Assembly (NCBI GenBank): GCA_022820125.1
Contig: JAJEGA010000094.1
Span: 1-64,000, forward strand
Direction of reading: 5' to 3'
Length of the DNA stretch: 64,000 bases
Origin: Anaerolineae bacterium
Lineage (GTDB): Bacteria; Chloroflexota; Anaerolineae; Aggregatilineales; Phototrophicaceae
This document shows, in pieces, positions 44,249 through 52,154 of the stretch (position 1 is the first letter of the stretch; every line of letters starts with the position of its first letter). The notes under the pieces are model-generated. The model did not search any database and had not been told where the DNA came from. It saw only the letters and a program-made list of their open reading frames with translations. Position numbers and translations under genes: made by a program.

Positions 44249-44288
44249 CTCCGCCTCCAACGATTTGCAAACCCGCTTGCCGCATGAT

Positions 44289-44317
44289 TTGACAGAATTG
44301 ACATTGCTGACTATATT
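44289..44317 (+). promoter_or_regulatory. Consensus promoter for the CoA-transferase operon
   Basis: Plus strand TTGACA (44289-44294), 17-bp spacer, TATATT (44312-44317). The arrangement from -35 through both operators can be aligned base for base, without gaps, with the promoter at 40.9 kb. Confidence 0.8.
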
Positions 44318-44348
44318 TTACGGATAAAAAGTGTTTTTGCAAGCAAAA
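44316..44348 (+). promoter_or_regulatory. Paired palindromic operators, site 2
   Basis: TTTTGCAAGCAAAA (44335-44348) is a perfect palindrome; TTTTACGGATAAAA (44316-44329) is a weaker copy overlapping the -10 box. Centre-to-centre distance 19 bp, as at the other two sites. Confidence 0.85.
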
Positions 44349-44430
44349 TGGATTCGCTGTCGGATGAGGCAAAATGCGCCTGAGCCGACGACGGACGTCC
44401 AGTATGCTCAGCGATGAAACAGAGGCGACA

Positions 44431-45579
44431 ATGAGACCATTGGAAGGTTTGCTCGTACTCGACTTCAGCATCTTTCTGTCGGGACCCTCGGCCGCTTTGC
44501 GTCTCGCCGATTTGGGCGCGCGCGTCATCAAGGTGGAGCGGCCCGATGGCGGCGATCTCTGCCGGCAGCTGTACATCTCCGAGCTGGAACTTGATGGCGA
44601 GAGCACTCTCTTTCACTCGATCAACCGCAACAAAGAGAGCTTCGCCGCCAACCTGAAAGATCCGCTTGATCTTGAGCATGCCAAAGCGTTGATCAAACAG
44701 GCCGACGTCGTTATTCAGAACTTTCGTCCCGGCGTGATGACGCGCCTGGGTTTGGATTACGAATCGGCGCGCGCCATCAATCCGCGCATCATTTATGGCG
44801 AGATCACCGGATACGGCAATGAAGGTCCTTGGGTCTACAAGCCGGGTCAAGATCTACTGCTGCAGTCGATCTCCGGTTTGGTCTGGCTCAATGGCGATGC
44901 CGACCGGCCGCCGACGCCATTCGGGTTGGCAGTCGTCGATCTCTTCACCGGCGCGCATCTGGTGCAGGGCATTCTGGCTTGCCTGGTTCGCCGCGGCGTC
45001 TCCGGCGAAGGCGGCTTGGTCCAGGTCAGCTTGTTGGAATCCATCCTGGACTTTCAATTTGAGGTGCTCACCACCCATCTCAACGACGGCGGCAAGCAGC
45101 CGCAGCGCAGCGCGATCAATAATGCGCACGCCTACCTGGCCGCGCCTTATGGCATTTATCAGACGGCTGATGGTTTTCTCGCCCTGGCGATGGGTTCAAT
45201 TCCAGTCTTGGGTGAACTGCTGGATTGCCCGCCTCTGCTCGCTTTCGCCGATTCCGCCACCTGGTTCACGCAGCGGGACGAAATCAAGGCGATCCTGGTC
45301 GAGCTGCTGAAGACGCAATCAACCGCGCATTGGCTCGCTATCCTGGAGCCGCAGGATATCTGGTGCGCCGATGTCTTGACCTGGGACCGCTTGCTCCAGC
45401 ATGAAGGATTCAAAGTCATCGATATGATTCAAGAGGTATCGCGCGATGCCAATGTCAAGCTGGATACGACGCGCTGCCCCATCCGCATTGACGGCGAAGT
45501 CTTGAAAAGCGCCAAGGGCGCGCCGCGCATCGGCGAAGATACCCGGCGCATCATGTCGGAATATGCCATTGGCAGTTGA
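44431..45579 (+). CDS. Class III (CaiB/BaiF) CoA-transferase family protein
   Basis: About 382 residues from ATG 44431 (GAGG five bases upstream). Family landmarks: [34 protein letters not shown] split across the N-terminus, [13 protein letters not shown], and the catalytic Asp in [14 protein letters not shown] (about residue 150). These enzymes transfer CoA between carboxylic acids, or epimerise 2-methylacyl-CoAs in the racemase branch. First gene of a plus-strand operon with MaoC 2 and the mutarotase-like protein. It implies that an acid intermediate of the pathway is activated as a CoA thioester. Confidence 0.9.
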   Translation: MRPLEGLLVLDFSIFLSGPSAALRLADLGARVIKVERPDGGDLCRQLYISELELDGESTLFHSINRNKESFAANLKDPLDLEHAKALIKQADVVIQNFRPGVMTRLGLDYESARAINPRIIYGEITGYGNEGPWVYKPGQDLLLQSISGLVWLNGDADRPPTPFGLAVVDLFTGAHLVQGILACLVRRGVSGEGGLVQVSLLESILDFQFEVLTTHLNDGGKQPQRSAINNAHAYLAAPYGIYQTADGFLALAMGSIPVLGELLDCPPLLAFADSATWFTQRDEIKAILVELLKTQSTAHWLAILEPQDIWCADVLTWDRLLQHEGFKVIDMIQEVSRDANVKLDTTRCPIRIDGEVLKSAKGAPRIGEDTRRIMSEYAIGS

Positions 45580-45589
45580 GGAGAGAGCC

Positions 45590-46114
45590 ATGCCGGAAAA
45601 CACGCCCGTAGAAATGCACAAGGATTTGCCGCTATTTAATACCGAAACCTGGATGTACGAGGATTTCGAAATCGGCGCCAAGATCAAATCAATCCGCCGC
45701 ACGCTTTCCGAAGGCGAGTGCATGATCTTCAACGCCATCGTTCTTGATATGCACCCCTACGTCGCCGATGAAATCTTCGCCCGCGATGAAGGCATCTTCG
45801 ACAAGCGGCTCGTCGCCGGCTCAATGGTCTTCAGCATCGGCTTGGGTTTGATGGCGCACAACAACATTCATACCTTCAGCTATGGCTACGACAAACTTCG
45901 CTTCATCAAACCGGTCTTCATCGGCGATACCATCTACACCGTGCGCACCCAATTGAGCAAGGAGCCGAAATATCCAGAAATGGGTTTGGTCAAGGTCAGC
46001 TACGAAGTCTACAAAAACGAAGGCGTCCTGGCGCTATACTGCGAGCATTTGCAGACGGTGATGTACCGTCACCCGGAAAACTTCAACAGTTCGATCAACA
46101 GTTCGAAGAAATAG
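45590..46114 (+). CDS. MaoC-like (hotdog-fold) dehydratase 2
   Basis: About 174 residues from ATG 45590 with GGAG upstream. Hotdog pattern [52 protein letters not shown]. Relative to MaoC 1 the histidine-rich catalytic stretch is changed: [10 protein letters not shown] becomes [12 protein letters not shown], and AHGT becomes VAGS, so the active site may be altered or lost. This makes a catalytic plus non-catalytic pair (as in some heteromeric hydratases) possible. It is 10 bp from the CoA-transferase stop. Confidence 0.85.
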   Translation: MPENTPVEMHKDLPLFNTETWMYEDFEIGAKIKSIRRTLSEGECMIFNAIVLDMHPYVADEIFARDEGIFDKRLVAGSMVFSIGLGLMAHNNIHTFSYGYDKLRFIKPVFIGDTIYTVRTQLSKEPKYPEMGLVKVSYEVYKNEGVLALYCEHLQTVMYRHPENFNSSINSSKK

Positions 46115-46124
46115 GAGAGACAAG

Positions 46125-46448
46125 ATGCAACGCTTTGGACAAGTCATTGGCATACGGCCAGAACACGCGGAGGAATATATCCGCCTGCATGCGGATGTCT
46201 GGCCCGGCGTATTAAAGAAAATCGAAGAATGCAATATCCGCAATTATTCAATCTACCGTTATGGCGATCTGCTCTTCGCCTACATGGAATATCATGGCGA
46301 GGATTTTGAAGCGGATATGGCGAAGATGGCGGCCGACGAAACCACGCAGAAATGGTGGGATGTCTGCATGCCGATGCAGAAGCCGGTCGAAGAGCGCGCC
46401 GAGGGCGAATGGTGGCATAATATCGAAGAGGTCTTCCACTGCGATTGA
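46125..46448 (+). CDS. L-rhamnose mutarotase (RhaM) family protein
   Basis: 107 residues, full length for the family, with the characteristic start QRFGQVIGIRPEHAEEYIRLHADVWPGVL, then NIRNYSIYRYGDLLFAYMEY and the C-terminal WWxxMxPMQ-type region as KWWDVCMPMQKP. RhaM-type proteins interconvert the anomers of L-rhamnose or related sugars; the tyrosine and histidine of the active site (His22 in LHADVWP and the Tyr-rich strand) are present. Its presence points to a 6-deoxy-L-sugar or similar substrate. Stops 10 bp from the convergent permease gene. Confidence 0.9.
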   Translation: MQRFGQVIGIRPEHAEEYIRLHADVWPGVLKKIEECNIRNYSIYRYGDLLFAYMEYHGEDFEADMAKMAADETTQKWWDVCMPMQKPVEERAEGEWWHNIEEVFHCD

Positions 46449-46458
46449 GCGCGACGCC

Positions 46459-47328
46459 TCAGCCCTTGACCGCGCCGAAGGTCAAACCGCTGACCAGGTT
46501 GCGCTGCACCAAAATCACAAATATCACCGCTGGCGCCATCATTATCACGCTCATCGCCGCCATGCCGCGCCAATCGACGGTGAACTGTTCGGTGAAGGCG
46601 AACAAGCCGGGCGGGAATGTCTTCGCCGCATTGTTGCGTGCCAATACGCTGACGATCTGAAATTCGTTCCAGGCAGCCAGGAAAGCGAATATGGCCGCCG
46701 TCGCCAGCCCCGGCAGCGATAGCGGCAGCTCGATGCGCCAGAACGCCGACCAATGTCCGCAGCCATCAATATATGCCGATTCTGTCAGTTCCTTGGGGAT
46801 CTGCCGAAAGAAGCCATCCATCAGCCAGGCGGTGAAGGGGATATTGACGGCGACGTATACAAGCGCCAAGCCCAGGACATTGTTGACCAAGCCCACGCGA
46901 TTGAAGAGCAGAAACAGCGGCAAACTCAGCGCGACGCCCGGCACCGCGCGCGATAGCATGATCCCCAGAAACAAGGGCGTATGAAAGCGAAAACGAAAGC
47001 GCGCGAACGCGTAACCAGCCAGCGTGCCCAAGGACACAGCGACGACCGTGCTCAGGCCCGATGCCAGCAGCGAGTTGCGCAGATAAGCCTCGACCGCGAC
47101 GCGCTGCTGCACCTCCGGATTCAACCCGAACATATTGGCGTAGGCTTCCAGCGTCAGCCGCCGCGGGATCCAAACCGGCGGGAAAGTGTTGATCTCTACA
47201 TTGGGACGAAAAGCCGTCATGATGATCCAGAAAGCCGGCAGCGCCAACAAAAGCAGAACCACCCAAGCCACCGCATTCCAGATGAGGTCGTTCCGCCCTC
47301 GGTTGGGTCCGACGCTGCGTGTGATCAC
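46459..47328 (-). CDS. Sugar ABC transporter permease (MalG type)
   Basis: 289 residues with six helices and the MalG-like EAA loop IPKELTESAYIDGCGHWSAFWRIELPLSLPGL split around residue 200. The start overlaps the MalF-type gene by 4 bp. Together with the binding protein at 48.4 kb it forms a carbohydrate importer of the CUT1 class. The ATPase is missing locally, as is common when an MsmK/UgpC-like ATPase is shared. Confidence 0.93.
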   Translation of the reverse strand: MITRSVGPNRGRNDLIWNAVAWVVLLLLALPAFWIIMTAFRPNVEINTFPPVWIPRRLTLEAYANMFGLNPEVQQRVAVEAYLRNSLLASGLSTVVAVSLGTLAGYAFARFRFRFHTPLFLGIMLSRAVPGVALSLPLFLLFNRVGLVNNVLGLALVYVAVNIPFTAWLMDGFFRQIPKELTESAYIDGCGHWSAFWRIELPLSLPGLATAAIFAFLAAWNEFQIVSVLARNNAAKTFPPGLFAFTEQFTVDWRGMAAMSVIMMAPAVIFVILVQRNLVSGLTFGAVKG

Positions 47329-48284
47329 CGGACGATCCTCGCCTTAACCAATTGGCGAAAGAAATACAGCGTAAACAGCACCGACAGGCTTACCGTGATC
47401 CAGGACATGGCGGAGCCCAAGCCAAATTTGGTGTCCTCAATCGCCAGGCGGGTGATGTAGGTCCAGAGCATTTCGGTGCGCCGCGCGGGCCCGCCATCGG
47501 TCATGATGCGCACAATGTCAAAGGCGCGCGCGATATCCAGCGACATAATGGTCAAAGCGATATAAGAAAAGGGCGCCAGCAGCGGGAATGTGATAAAGCG
47601 GAATTTTTGCCAGCCCGAGGCGCCATCCACTTCCGCCGCTTCAAAGGTTTCCGCTGGCAGCGACAGCGTGCCGGCCAGCAGAATAATCGTCAGCACGGGG
47701 ATGTTCATCCAGATTGAGGCGATCATGATCGAGATCATGCCCAGGGGCACATCAACCAGCCAGGCGATCTGACCCTGCTCCTGGATGAGCCCGACGCTGA
47801 TCAAGAAGTTGTTGACCAAGCCGACATTGGCGTTGAAGAACCAACGGAATTGCATGCCGACAAGGATGGGCGCGAACATCATCGGCACCATCAATAGCGT
47901 CCGCAGCAGGCTCTGCCCCGCCGTCACCCGCGCCAGCAGCTGCGACAGCGCCATCGATAGCGCATAACTCAAGTTCACCGTCACCGCCAAAAAGACTATC
48001 GTATTCCAAAGCGAGCGCCAGAAAACCTCATCATTCAGCAGCTTCTGATAATTGCGCAGCGCTCTCGCCGTGGTGAAATTCAAGCTGTTCGGCTTCAGCA
48101 ATTCGTAGGGGGTAAAGCTCACGTAGAGCGAGTAAAGCAGCGGAAAACCGACAACCAACAGGATAAGAATCACCGCGGGCGAGATCATGGCAAAAGGGAA
48201 AAAGCCCGCCTCAATTCGGCTGACTTCGATAAAGCGCGTCTGCGCCGGCGCCTTGTCAGTCGGCGCGTTTGAATCGGTAGCCAT
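47325..48284 (-). CDS. Sugar ABC transporter permease (MalF type)
   Basis: 319 residues, six helices, with the EAA loop LPAETFEAAEVDGASGWQKFRFITFPLLAP around residues 215-245. It follows the binding-protein gene after a 141-bp spacer containing a hairpin. Confidence 0.93.
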   Translation of the reverse strand: MATDSNAPTDKAPAQTRFIEVSRIEAGFFPFAMISPAVILILLVVGFPLLYSLYVSFTPYELLKPNSLNFTTARALRNYQKLLNDEVFWRSLWNTIVFLAVTVNLSYALSMALSQLLARVTAGQSLLRTLLMVPMMFAPILVGMQFRWFFNANVGLVNNFLISVGLIQEQGQIAWLVDVPLGMISIMIASIWMNIPVLTIILLAGTLSLPAETFEAAEVDGASGWQKFRFITFPLLAPFSYIALTIMSLDIARAFDIVRIMTDGGPARRTEMLWTYITRLAIEDTKFGLGSAMSWITVSLSVLFTLYFFRQLVKARIVR

Positions 48285-48327
48285 CTCTGCGATGCGTTAT
48301 CTATACCTTGACGTGGGGCGTCTAGCC

Positions 48328-48360
48328 GAAGCCCTCCCCTCAAGGCGAGGGAAGGGCTTC
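48328..48360. repeat. Hairpin repeat between binding protein and permease
   Basis: GAAGCCCTCCCCTC and GAGGGAAGGGCTTC (48328-48341, 48347-48360) pair as a 14-bp imperfect stem around a 5-nt loop. It resembles in sequence and position the hairpin at 11343-11368. Confidence 0.7.
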
Positions 48361-48425
48361 ACAGTGATTCATCCACCAGCCCGGCGCCAGCGGCAATCGA
48401 ACTGGCGCATGAGCTTGCGCCAAAG

Positions 48426-49784
48426 CTAGTCGTAATAGCCAGCGTCAGCCATCATCTCACGGGTCTCGGCCGCGGCTGCGTCCAAACCGTCCTGCGCGCT
48501 GACATCGCCCAGGATGACAGCTTGCAGATGCGGGTAGAAGATATTGGAGAAGGGGATCCATTCGGCGATCAAGGGCGGCGTCTTGAAATCTTCGCCGACC
48601 TGGATGCGCGCCAGCTCCAGCCGTTCTCGATCCAAGGGATTCTCGGCGCCGGAGGCATCGGCGATGACGCGATCCCAGACATCGCCGCGCGTTGGCAAGA
48701 AGCCGAGAGCCGCCTCTTCATAAGCGACGCGTTCCGAAGCCAGGAACTTGATCAACTGCACACCCGCTTCCGGATTGGGCGCAGTCGCCGGGACGGAGAA
48801 GGCATGCGCGCCCGCCCAGCCCGAAGGACGCACGGCGTCGCCGCCGATCGACAAGCCAGTGAAGCCGCGCGCCAAGCCGAAGTTGCCGGCCACCGCGCAG
48901 GAATCCGCATCCTGGAAGTAGGCGTACCAGCCGTACCACTCCAGCTTGATGGCGACATCGTTGTTGCAGAAGTATTGGGCGACGCCATCCCACAACAGCG
49001 AAGTGGTATCGGACGGGATGATGCCGTCGGCATACCAGCCAGCCAACAGCTCGGCCACAGCCACGCCGATCTCGTCATTGAAGGTCGGCTCGTAATTCTC
49101 ATCAAAGAGCGAGCCGCCGCTGGCGAAGTGCATTTCGTAGAAGCGGCCCGTCAGCGCCTCTTCCTTGCCCGCCAAGGTATAGCCCAGCGTGCTGTGCCCG
49201 TTCTCGACGAAGAAGCGCGCCTGCCGGTCAATCTGCTCCAAATTGGTCGGCGGCGTCAACGCTTCGCCGGTGGCGTCCATATAAGCCGCAGCGATCGCCT
49301 CATCGGAATACAGGTCAGCGCGATAGTGGATCGGGCTGATATCAGCGTGACGCGGTATCAAGTAGAGGTTGCCGTCGATGGTCGCGGCATCGAGGATGGC
49401 CGGGCTGAAGGGCGCCAATTCATCATCGCTGAAGTAATCTTGCAACGGCAGCAAGAAGGGTGTGTACTGCGCCACGAAACTGGTGTGATCCCATGCCACG
49501 TCGTAATCCGCGGCGCCCGTCGCAAAGTCCACCTTCAGCTTCTGATCCATCGAAAAGCCGTCCAGCAGGGCGACTATTTCAACCGTGGCGCCGGTCGCTT
49601 CCTCGAAGATTGAAATGGATTCATACATGGCTTCATATTGACCGCCGCCAATATTCGCCATTTTTATGGTGATGCCGGACAAGTCTTGATCCAAGCCGGC
49701 GTACTGCGGCTCATCCTGCGCGCTGACAGCGAACACGCTTATCAGCGCCAAAGCCAGAACAATTAAGCAAAGTTTGCGTAACAT
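48426..49784 (-). CDS. Sugar ABC transporter substrate-binding protein (family 1)
   Basis: 452 residues with a signal peptide cleaved near FAVSAQ-D (about 22). SBP_bac_1 features: YEAMYESISIFEEATGATVEIVALLDG, YDVAWDHTSFVAQ, and a conserved C-terminal lobe region GGDAVRPSGWAGAHAFSVPA. It would capture the sugar imported by the two permeases downstream. It has the third paired operator in its promoter, and a roughly 120-nt leader. Translation starts at ATG 49784. Confidence 0.93.
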   Translation of the reverse strand: MLRKLCLIVLALALISVFAVSAQDEPQYAGLDQDLSGITIKMANIGGGQYEAMYESISIFEEATGATVEIVALLDGFSMDQKLKVDFATGAADYDVAWDHTSFVAQYTPFLLPLQDYFSDDELAPFSPAILDAATIDGNLYLIPRHADISPIHYRADLYSDEAIAAAYMDATGEALTPPTNLEQIDRQARFFVENGHSTLGYTLAGKEEALTGRFYEMHFASGGSLFDENYEPTFNDEIGVAVAELLAGWYADGIIPSDTTSLLWDGVAQYFCNNDVAIKLEWYGWYAYFQDADSCAVAGNFGLARGFTGLSIGGDAVRPSGWAGAHAFSVPATAPNPEAGVQLIKFLASERVAYEEAALGFLPTRGDVWDRVIADASGAENPLDRERLELARIQVGEDFKTPPLIAEWIPFSNIFYPHLQAVILGDVSAQDGLDAAAAETREMMADAGYYD

Positions 49785-49905
49785 AGTAGATTCACTCCCG
49801 TCTCATGTCGATCCGCCAACCAAGAATCCGCCGCGAATTATCAACTCAAGCACACTCCTTTCCTATCAAAATCAGTCGCTTATGTTCCGAAGCGCTATCA
49901 ATGCG

Positions 49906-49933
49906 AGTATAACGTATTTTGCCTATAAAACAA
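49906..49933 (-). promoter_or_regulatory. Promoter of the sugar importer operon
   Basis: Minus strand TTGTTT (revcomp 49928-49933), 16-bp spacer, TATACT (revcomp 49906-49911). Weak -35, good -10. Operator A lies in the spacer, operator B just upstream of -35. Confidence 0.6.
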
Positions 49934-49949
49934 CTTTTTGCGAGCAAAA
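49917..49949 (-). promoter_or_regulatory. Paired palindromic operators, site 3
   Basis: TTTTGCGAGCAAAA (49936-49949) is a perfect palindrome; TTTTGCCTATAAAA (49917-49930) is the weaker partner. Centres are 19 bp apart and the 5-bp gap between the 14-mers is the same as at sites 1 and 2. Confidence 0.85.
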
Positions 49950-50138
49950 ACCGTTCCAGCGCTGCTGGCTCAAGCGCAGCGCAGTCCTTTGCCACCTTGG
50001 GGGCAAGGCGCATTGGGGCAGTCATCAGATGGTAGACCGGGCGCTGTGGATCGGCAGCGATTTTGGCGGCGGTCTCGGCAACCGCGGCATTTGCCTCGGC
50101 GAGCATTTCAGCATAAGTCCGGGGCATGGCGCTGCTCC

Positions 50139-51563
50139 TCATTCGTAGACCTGCGGCGGCTGTCGCCGGCGCCAGTCGCTCGTCTGTTCATAAGCGTAAG
50201 CAATGCGGTAGAGCGTCGCTTCGTCGAAGGGCTTGCCCAGCAACTGATAGCCCACCGGCAAGCCCTCGGGCGTGAAGCCGCCAGGCGCGCTGATCGCTGG
50301 CTGACCGCTCAAGTTGGCTGGATAAACGTGATGAACGAAGCCAGCGGTTGGCGTCTCGCCATTTGCCATATCATCACGCGGCTGCCAGACATCTTCGAGA
50401 AGCGGGGCGGGCACGGGAATGGTCGGCGCAATCAGCGCATCCAGCTTTTCACGCCGGAAAAGATTCTTCATCGCCGCCCGAAATCGCTCGCGGGCGCGCA
50501 AGGCGGCGACATATTGCGTCGCCAGCACGACTTCGCCCATCTGCAAGGTGGCGCGCGTTCCCGGGCTGTAAAGATGCCCCTTTTCACGAATCCGATGCCG
50601 ATGGTAGCTGGCGGATTCCACCATCCGGATAGTGATCAGGGTCTCACGGGTCAGCGCCAGCTCGGGCAGGCTGACCTCAATGATGTCCGCGCCCAGCCGC
50701 GCCAAGTCAGCAATGACGGCTTCGGTAACCGCGCGCACGCTATCAACCACGCCGGGATACATGAAATAATCGCGGTCGATGCCGATGCGGGTATCGCGGA
50801 CGCCGTGCTCTATTCCAGCCGTAAAGTCGGGTACTTTGACCCGAGCGGAATTGGCGTCATCGGGATCGTGCCCGGCGATGGCGCCCAGCATGAATGCATT
50901 GTCGCGCACCGTGCGCGTCAAGGGACCGACATGATCGAGCGACCATGCCAGCGGCAGCACGCCGTACGCGCTGACGCGTCCGTATGTCGCTTTCATGCCG
51001 ACAAGATTATTGATAGACGCCGGGATGCGAATCGATCCGCCGGTATCGGTGCCGATAGTCCCGTAAGCTGAGCGCGCCGTTAAGGCGACGCCGGAGCCGA
51101 TGCTGCTGCCGCCGGGGAATCGCTCGAGATCCCAGGGTGTGCGCGTCGGCGGCTCGCTGCCGCCGCAGGACCACTCATGGCAGCGCGTCTTGCCGATCAG
51201 GATGGCGCCGGCCGCGTAGAGCTTGCGCACGACCGTCGCATCGTAATCCGGCACAAAGCCCTGCAGTGCCTTCGATCCCACTTCTGTCAGGATGCCCTTG
51301 GTGTAACAGTTGTCTTTGACGCCGATGGGGATGCCATGCAAGGGACCGCGATCGCGCCCGGCTTCCAATTCCCGATCGGCGCGTTCCGCGGCCGCCAGCG
51401 CCCGGTCTAGCGGCAGCGTGGCATAAGCCTGCAGCGTCGGCTCGGTCTCCTTGATGCGCGCGAGTATGGCTTCGGTCAAGGCGACTGATGTCGTCTCGCC
51501 ACGCCGCAGCGCCGCCGCCGCTTCGCTGATGGACATATTGATTAGAGAGCGCGTATCAGTCAT
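50139..51563 (-). CDS. Amidase signature family enzyme
   Basis: About 474 residues. The Ser-cisSer-Lys machinery is visible: Lys in GIPIGVKDN (about 85), the glycine/serine-rich core PGGSSIGSGVAL and the TDTGGSIRIPAS nucleophile segment. The family hydrolyses amides and includes GatA, AtzE, indoleacetamide and nicotinamide-type hydrolases. A GatC-like small protein is encoded immediately upstream with an 8-bp overlap if ATG 51563 is used (the frame reaches 51575), so a two-subunit amidase resembling AtzE/AtzG is likely. No GatB is nearby, arguing against a tRNA amidotransferase. Confidence 0.88.
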   Translation of the reverse strand: MTDTRSLINMSISEAAAALRRGETTSVALTEAILARIKETEPTLQAYATLPLDRALAAAERADRELEAGRDRGPLHGIPIGVKDNCYTKGILTEVGSKALQGFVPDYDATVVRKLYAAGAILIGKTRCHEWSCGGSEPPTRTPWDLERFPGGSSIGSGVALTARSAYGTIGTDTGGSIRIPASINNLVGMKATYGRVSAYGVLPLAWSLDHVGPLTRTVRDNAFMLGAIAGHDPDDANSARVKVPDFTAGIEHGVRDTRIGIDRDYFMYPGVVDSVRAVTEAVIADLARLGADIIEVSLPELALTRETLITIRMVESASYHRHRIREKGHLYSPGTRATLQMGEVVLATQYVAALRARERFRAAMKNLFRREKLDALIAPTIPVPAPLLEDVWQPRDDMANGETPTAGFVHHVYPANLSGQPAISAPGGFTPEGLPVGYQLLGKPFDEATLYRIAYAYEQTSDWRRRQPPQVYE

Positions 51564-51756
51564 GCCAGTCCGCATCCATTTTCAGTATCGGCGGCATATC
51601 GCGAAGCTCGGCTTCTTCCAGCGCGTCAATCATCCGCAGTTGATCCGACAGCGCTTTCAGGTCGTCTTCCGAGATTTCCAGGCGCAGCAGCTCAGCCAGC
51701 CTGGCAAGTTGATCGGCATAGATTGCGGAATCGGGCGGCTGATATGTACTTCGCAT
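51556..51756 (-). CDS. GatC/AtzG-like small amidase subunit
   Basis: 66 residues: YADQLARLAELLRLEISEDDLKALSDQLRMID resembles the two-helix GatC pattern (L-A-x-L-x-L-x-x-x-E-x-x-x-L-x-x-x-L). GatC-type proteins wrap around and stabilise the amidase subunit. The C-terminal tail PPILKMDADW is short and could reach the amidase active site. GAGGAG stands nine bases before ATG 51756. Overlap with the amidase gene suggests translational coupling. Assigned by helix pattern and context only. Confidence 0.6.
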   Translation of the reverse strand: MRSTYQPPDSAIYADQLARLAELLRLEISEDDLKALSDQLRMIDALEEAELRDMPPILKMDADWHD

Positions 51757-52154
51757 AAGATTGCACTCCTCGGCGCTGGTTTAATCGGCGCGCTGGCGCC
51801 CCTCTCGCTGACGGGTCCGCCCCGCATCGCATCACAAGTTTAACGCGTCACTGCCCTAATTGGCTCGTTCGCTAGTTATTGGTCCCGCACTGATGGCGCG
51901 AAACGAAGCTGAATTGTAGGGCTTTACCAGAGCGGAAATGAGGCGGCGCCGAGGTCACAGCGGGCTGTGCGGCGGATGCGAAAAATTCAATTCGGGACAA
52001 GCCTTGTAGGGGCGAGTCTGTGAGTCGCCCTAAAGCGCGCGAATATGATGCCCCTTTATTGAGTACAATTTCATCGGGTAGACTCGCGGGACCTAGAATG
52101 GGCTGGATACGAACAGCAATCGTGATTCGCGCAAACTGCTGGAGTTGAACTGAC
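51757..52154. other. 398-bp spacer with a partial dispersed repeat
   Basis: Between divergent genes. It contains the TGTAGGGGCGA...TCGCCC repeat (52005-52030) and an isolated TTGTAGGGC word at about 51915, but no frame of interest and no clear promoter for the aminotransferase gene. Confidence 0.4.
52005..52030. repeat. Dispersed TGTAGGGGCGA repeat (half-size)
   Basis: TGTAGGGGCGA at 52005 and TCGCCC ending at 52030 form a GGGCGA/TCGCCC stem with a 9-nt loop. Same left boundary as the 37.4 kb element. Confidence 0.6.

Larger units (their letters stand above)
49846..50127 (-). pseudogene. Truncated 5' end of a GH32-like glycosidase gene
   Basis: ATG 50127 has GAGGAG upstream and follows the amidase stop by 11 bp. 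The first 40 residues (RTYAEMLAEANAAVAETAA, then DPQRPVYHLMTAP) match the start of GH32/beta-fructosidase-like proteins, in which RPxYH is followed by the WMNDPNG nucleophile motif; here the match stops right there and unrelated codons run to a stop. The tail of the frame overlaps the operator/promoter region of the sugar importer, so a deletion has fused the gene's 5' end to that promoter. Catalytic residues are absent. Confidence 0.5.

Noticed and set aside
40972-46114. 3-hydroxypropionate bicycle genes (mesaconyl-CoA hydratase and C1-C4 CoA-transferase) known from Chloroflexus
   Set aside because: The two MaoC proteins are short single-hotdog proteins of about 150-175 residues and the locus has sugar-uptake and lactonase genes; only the broad families agree.
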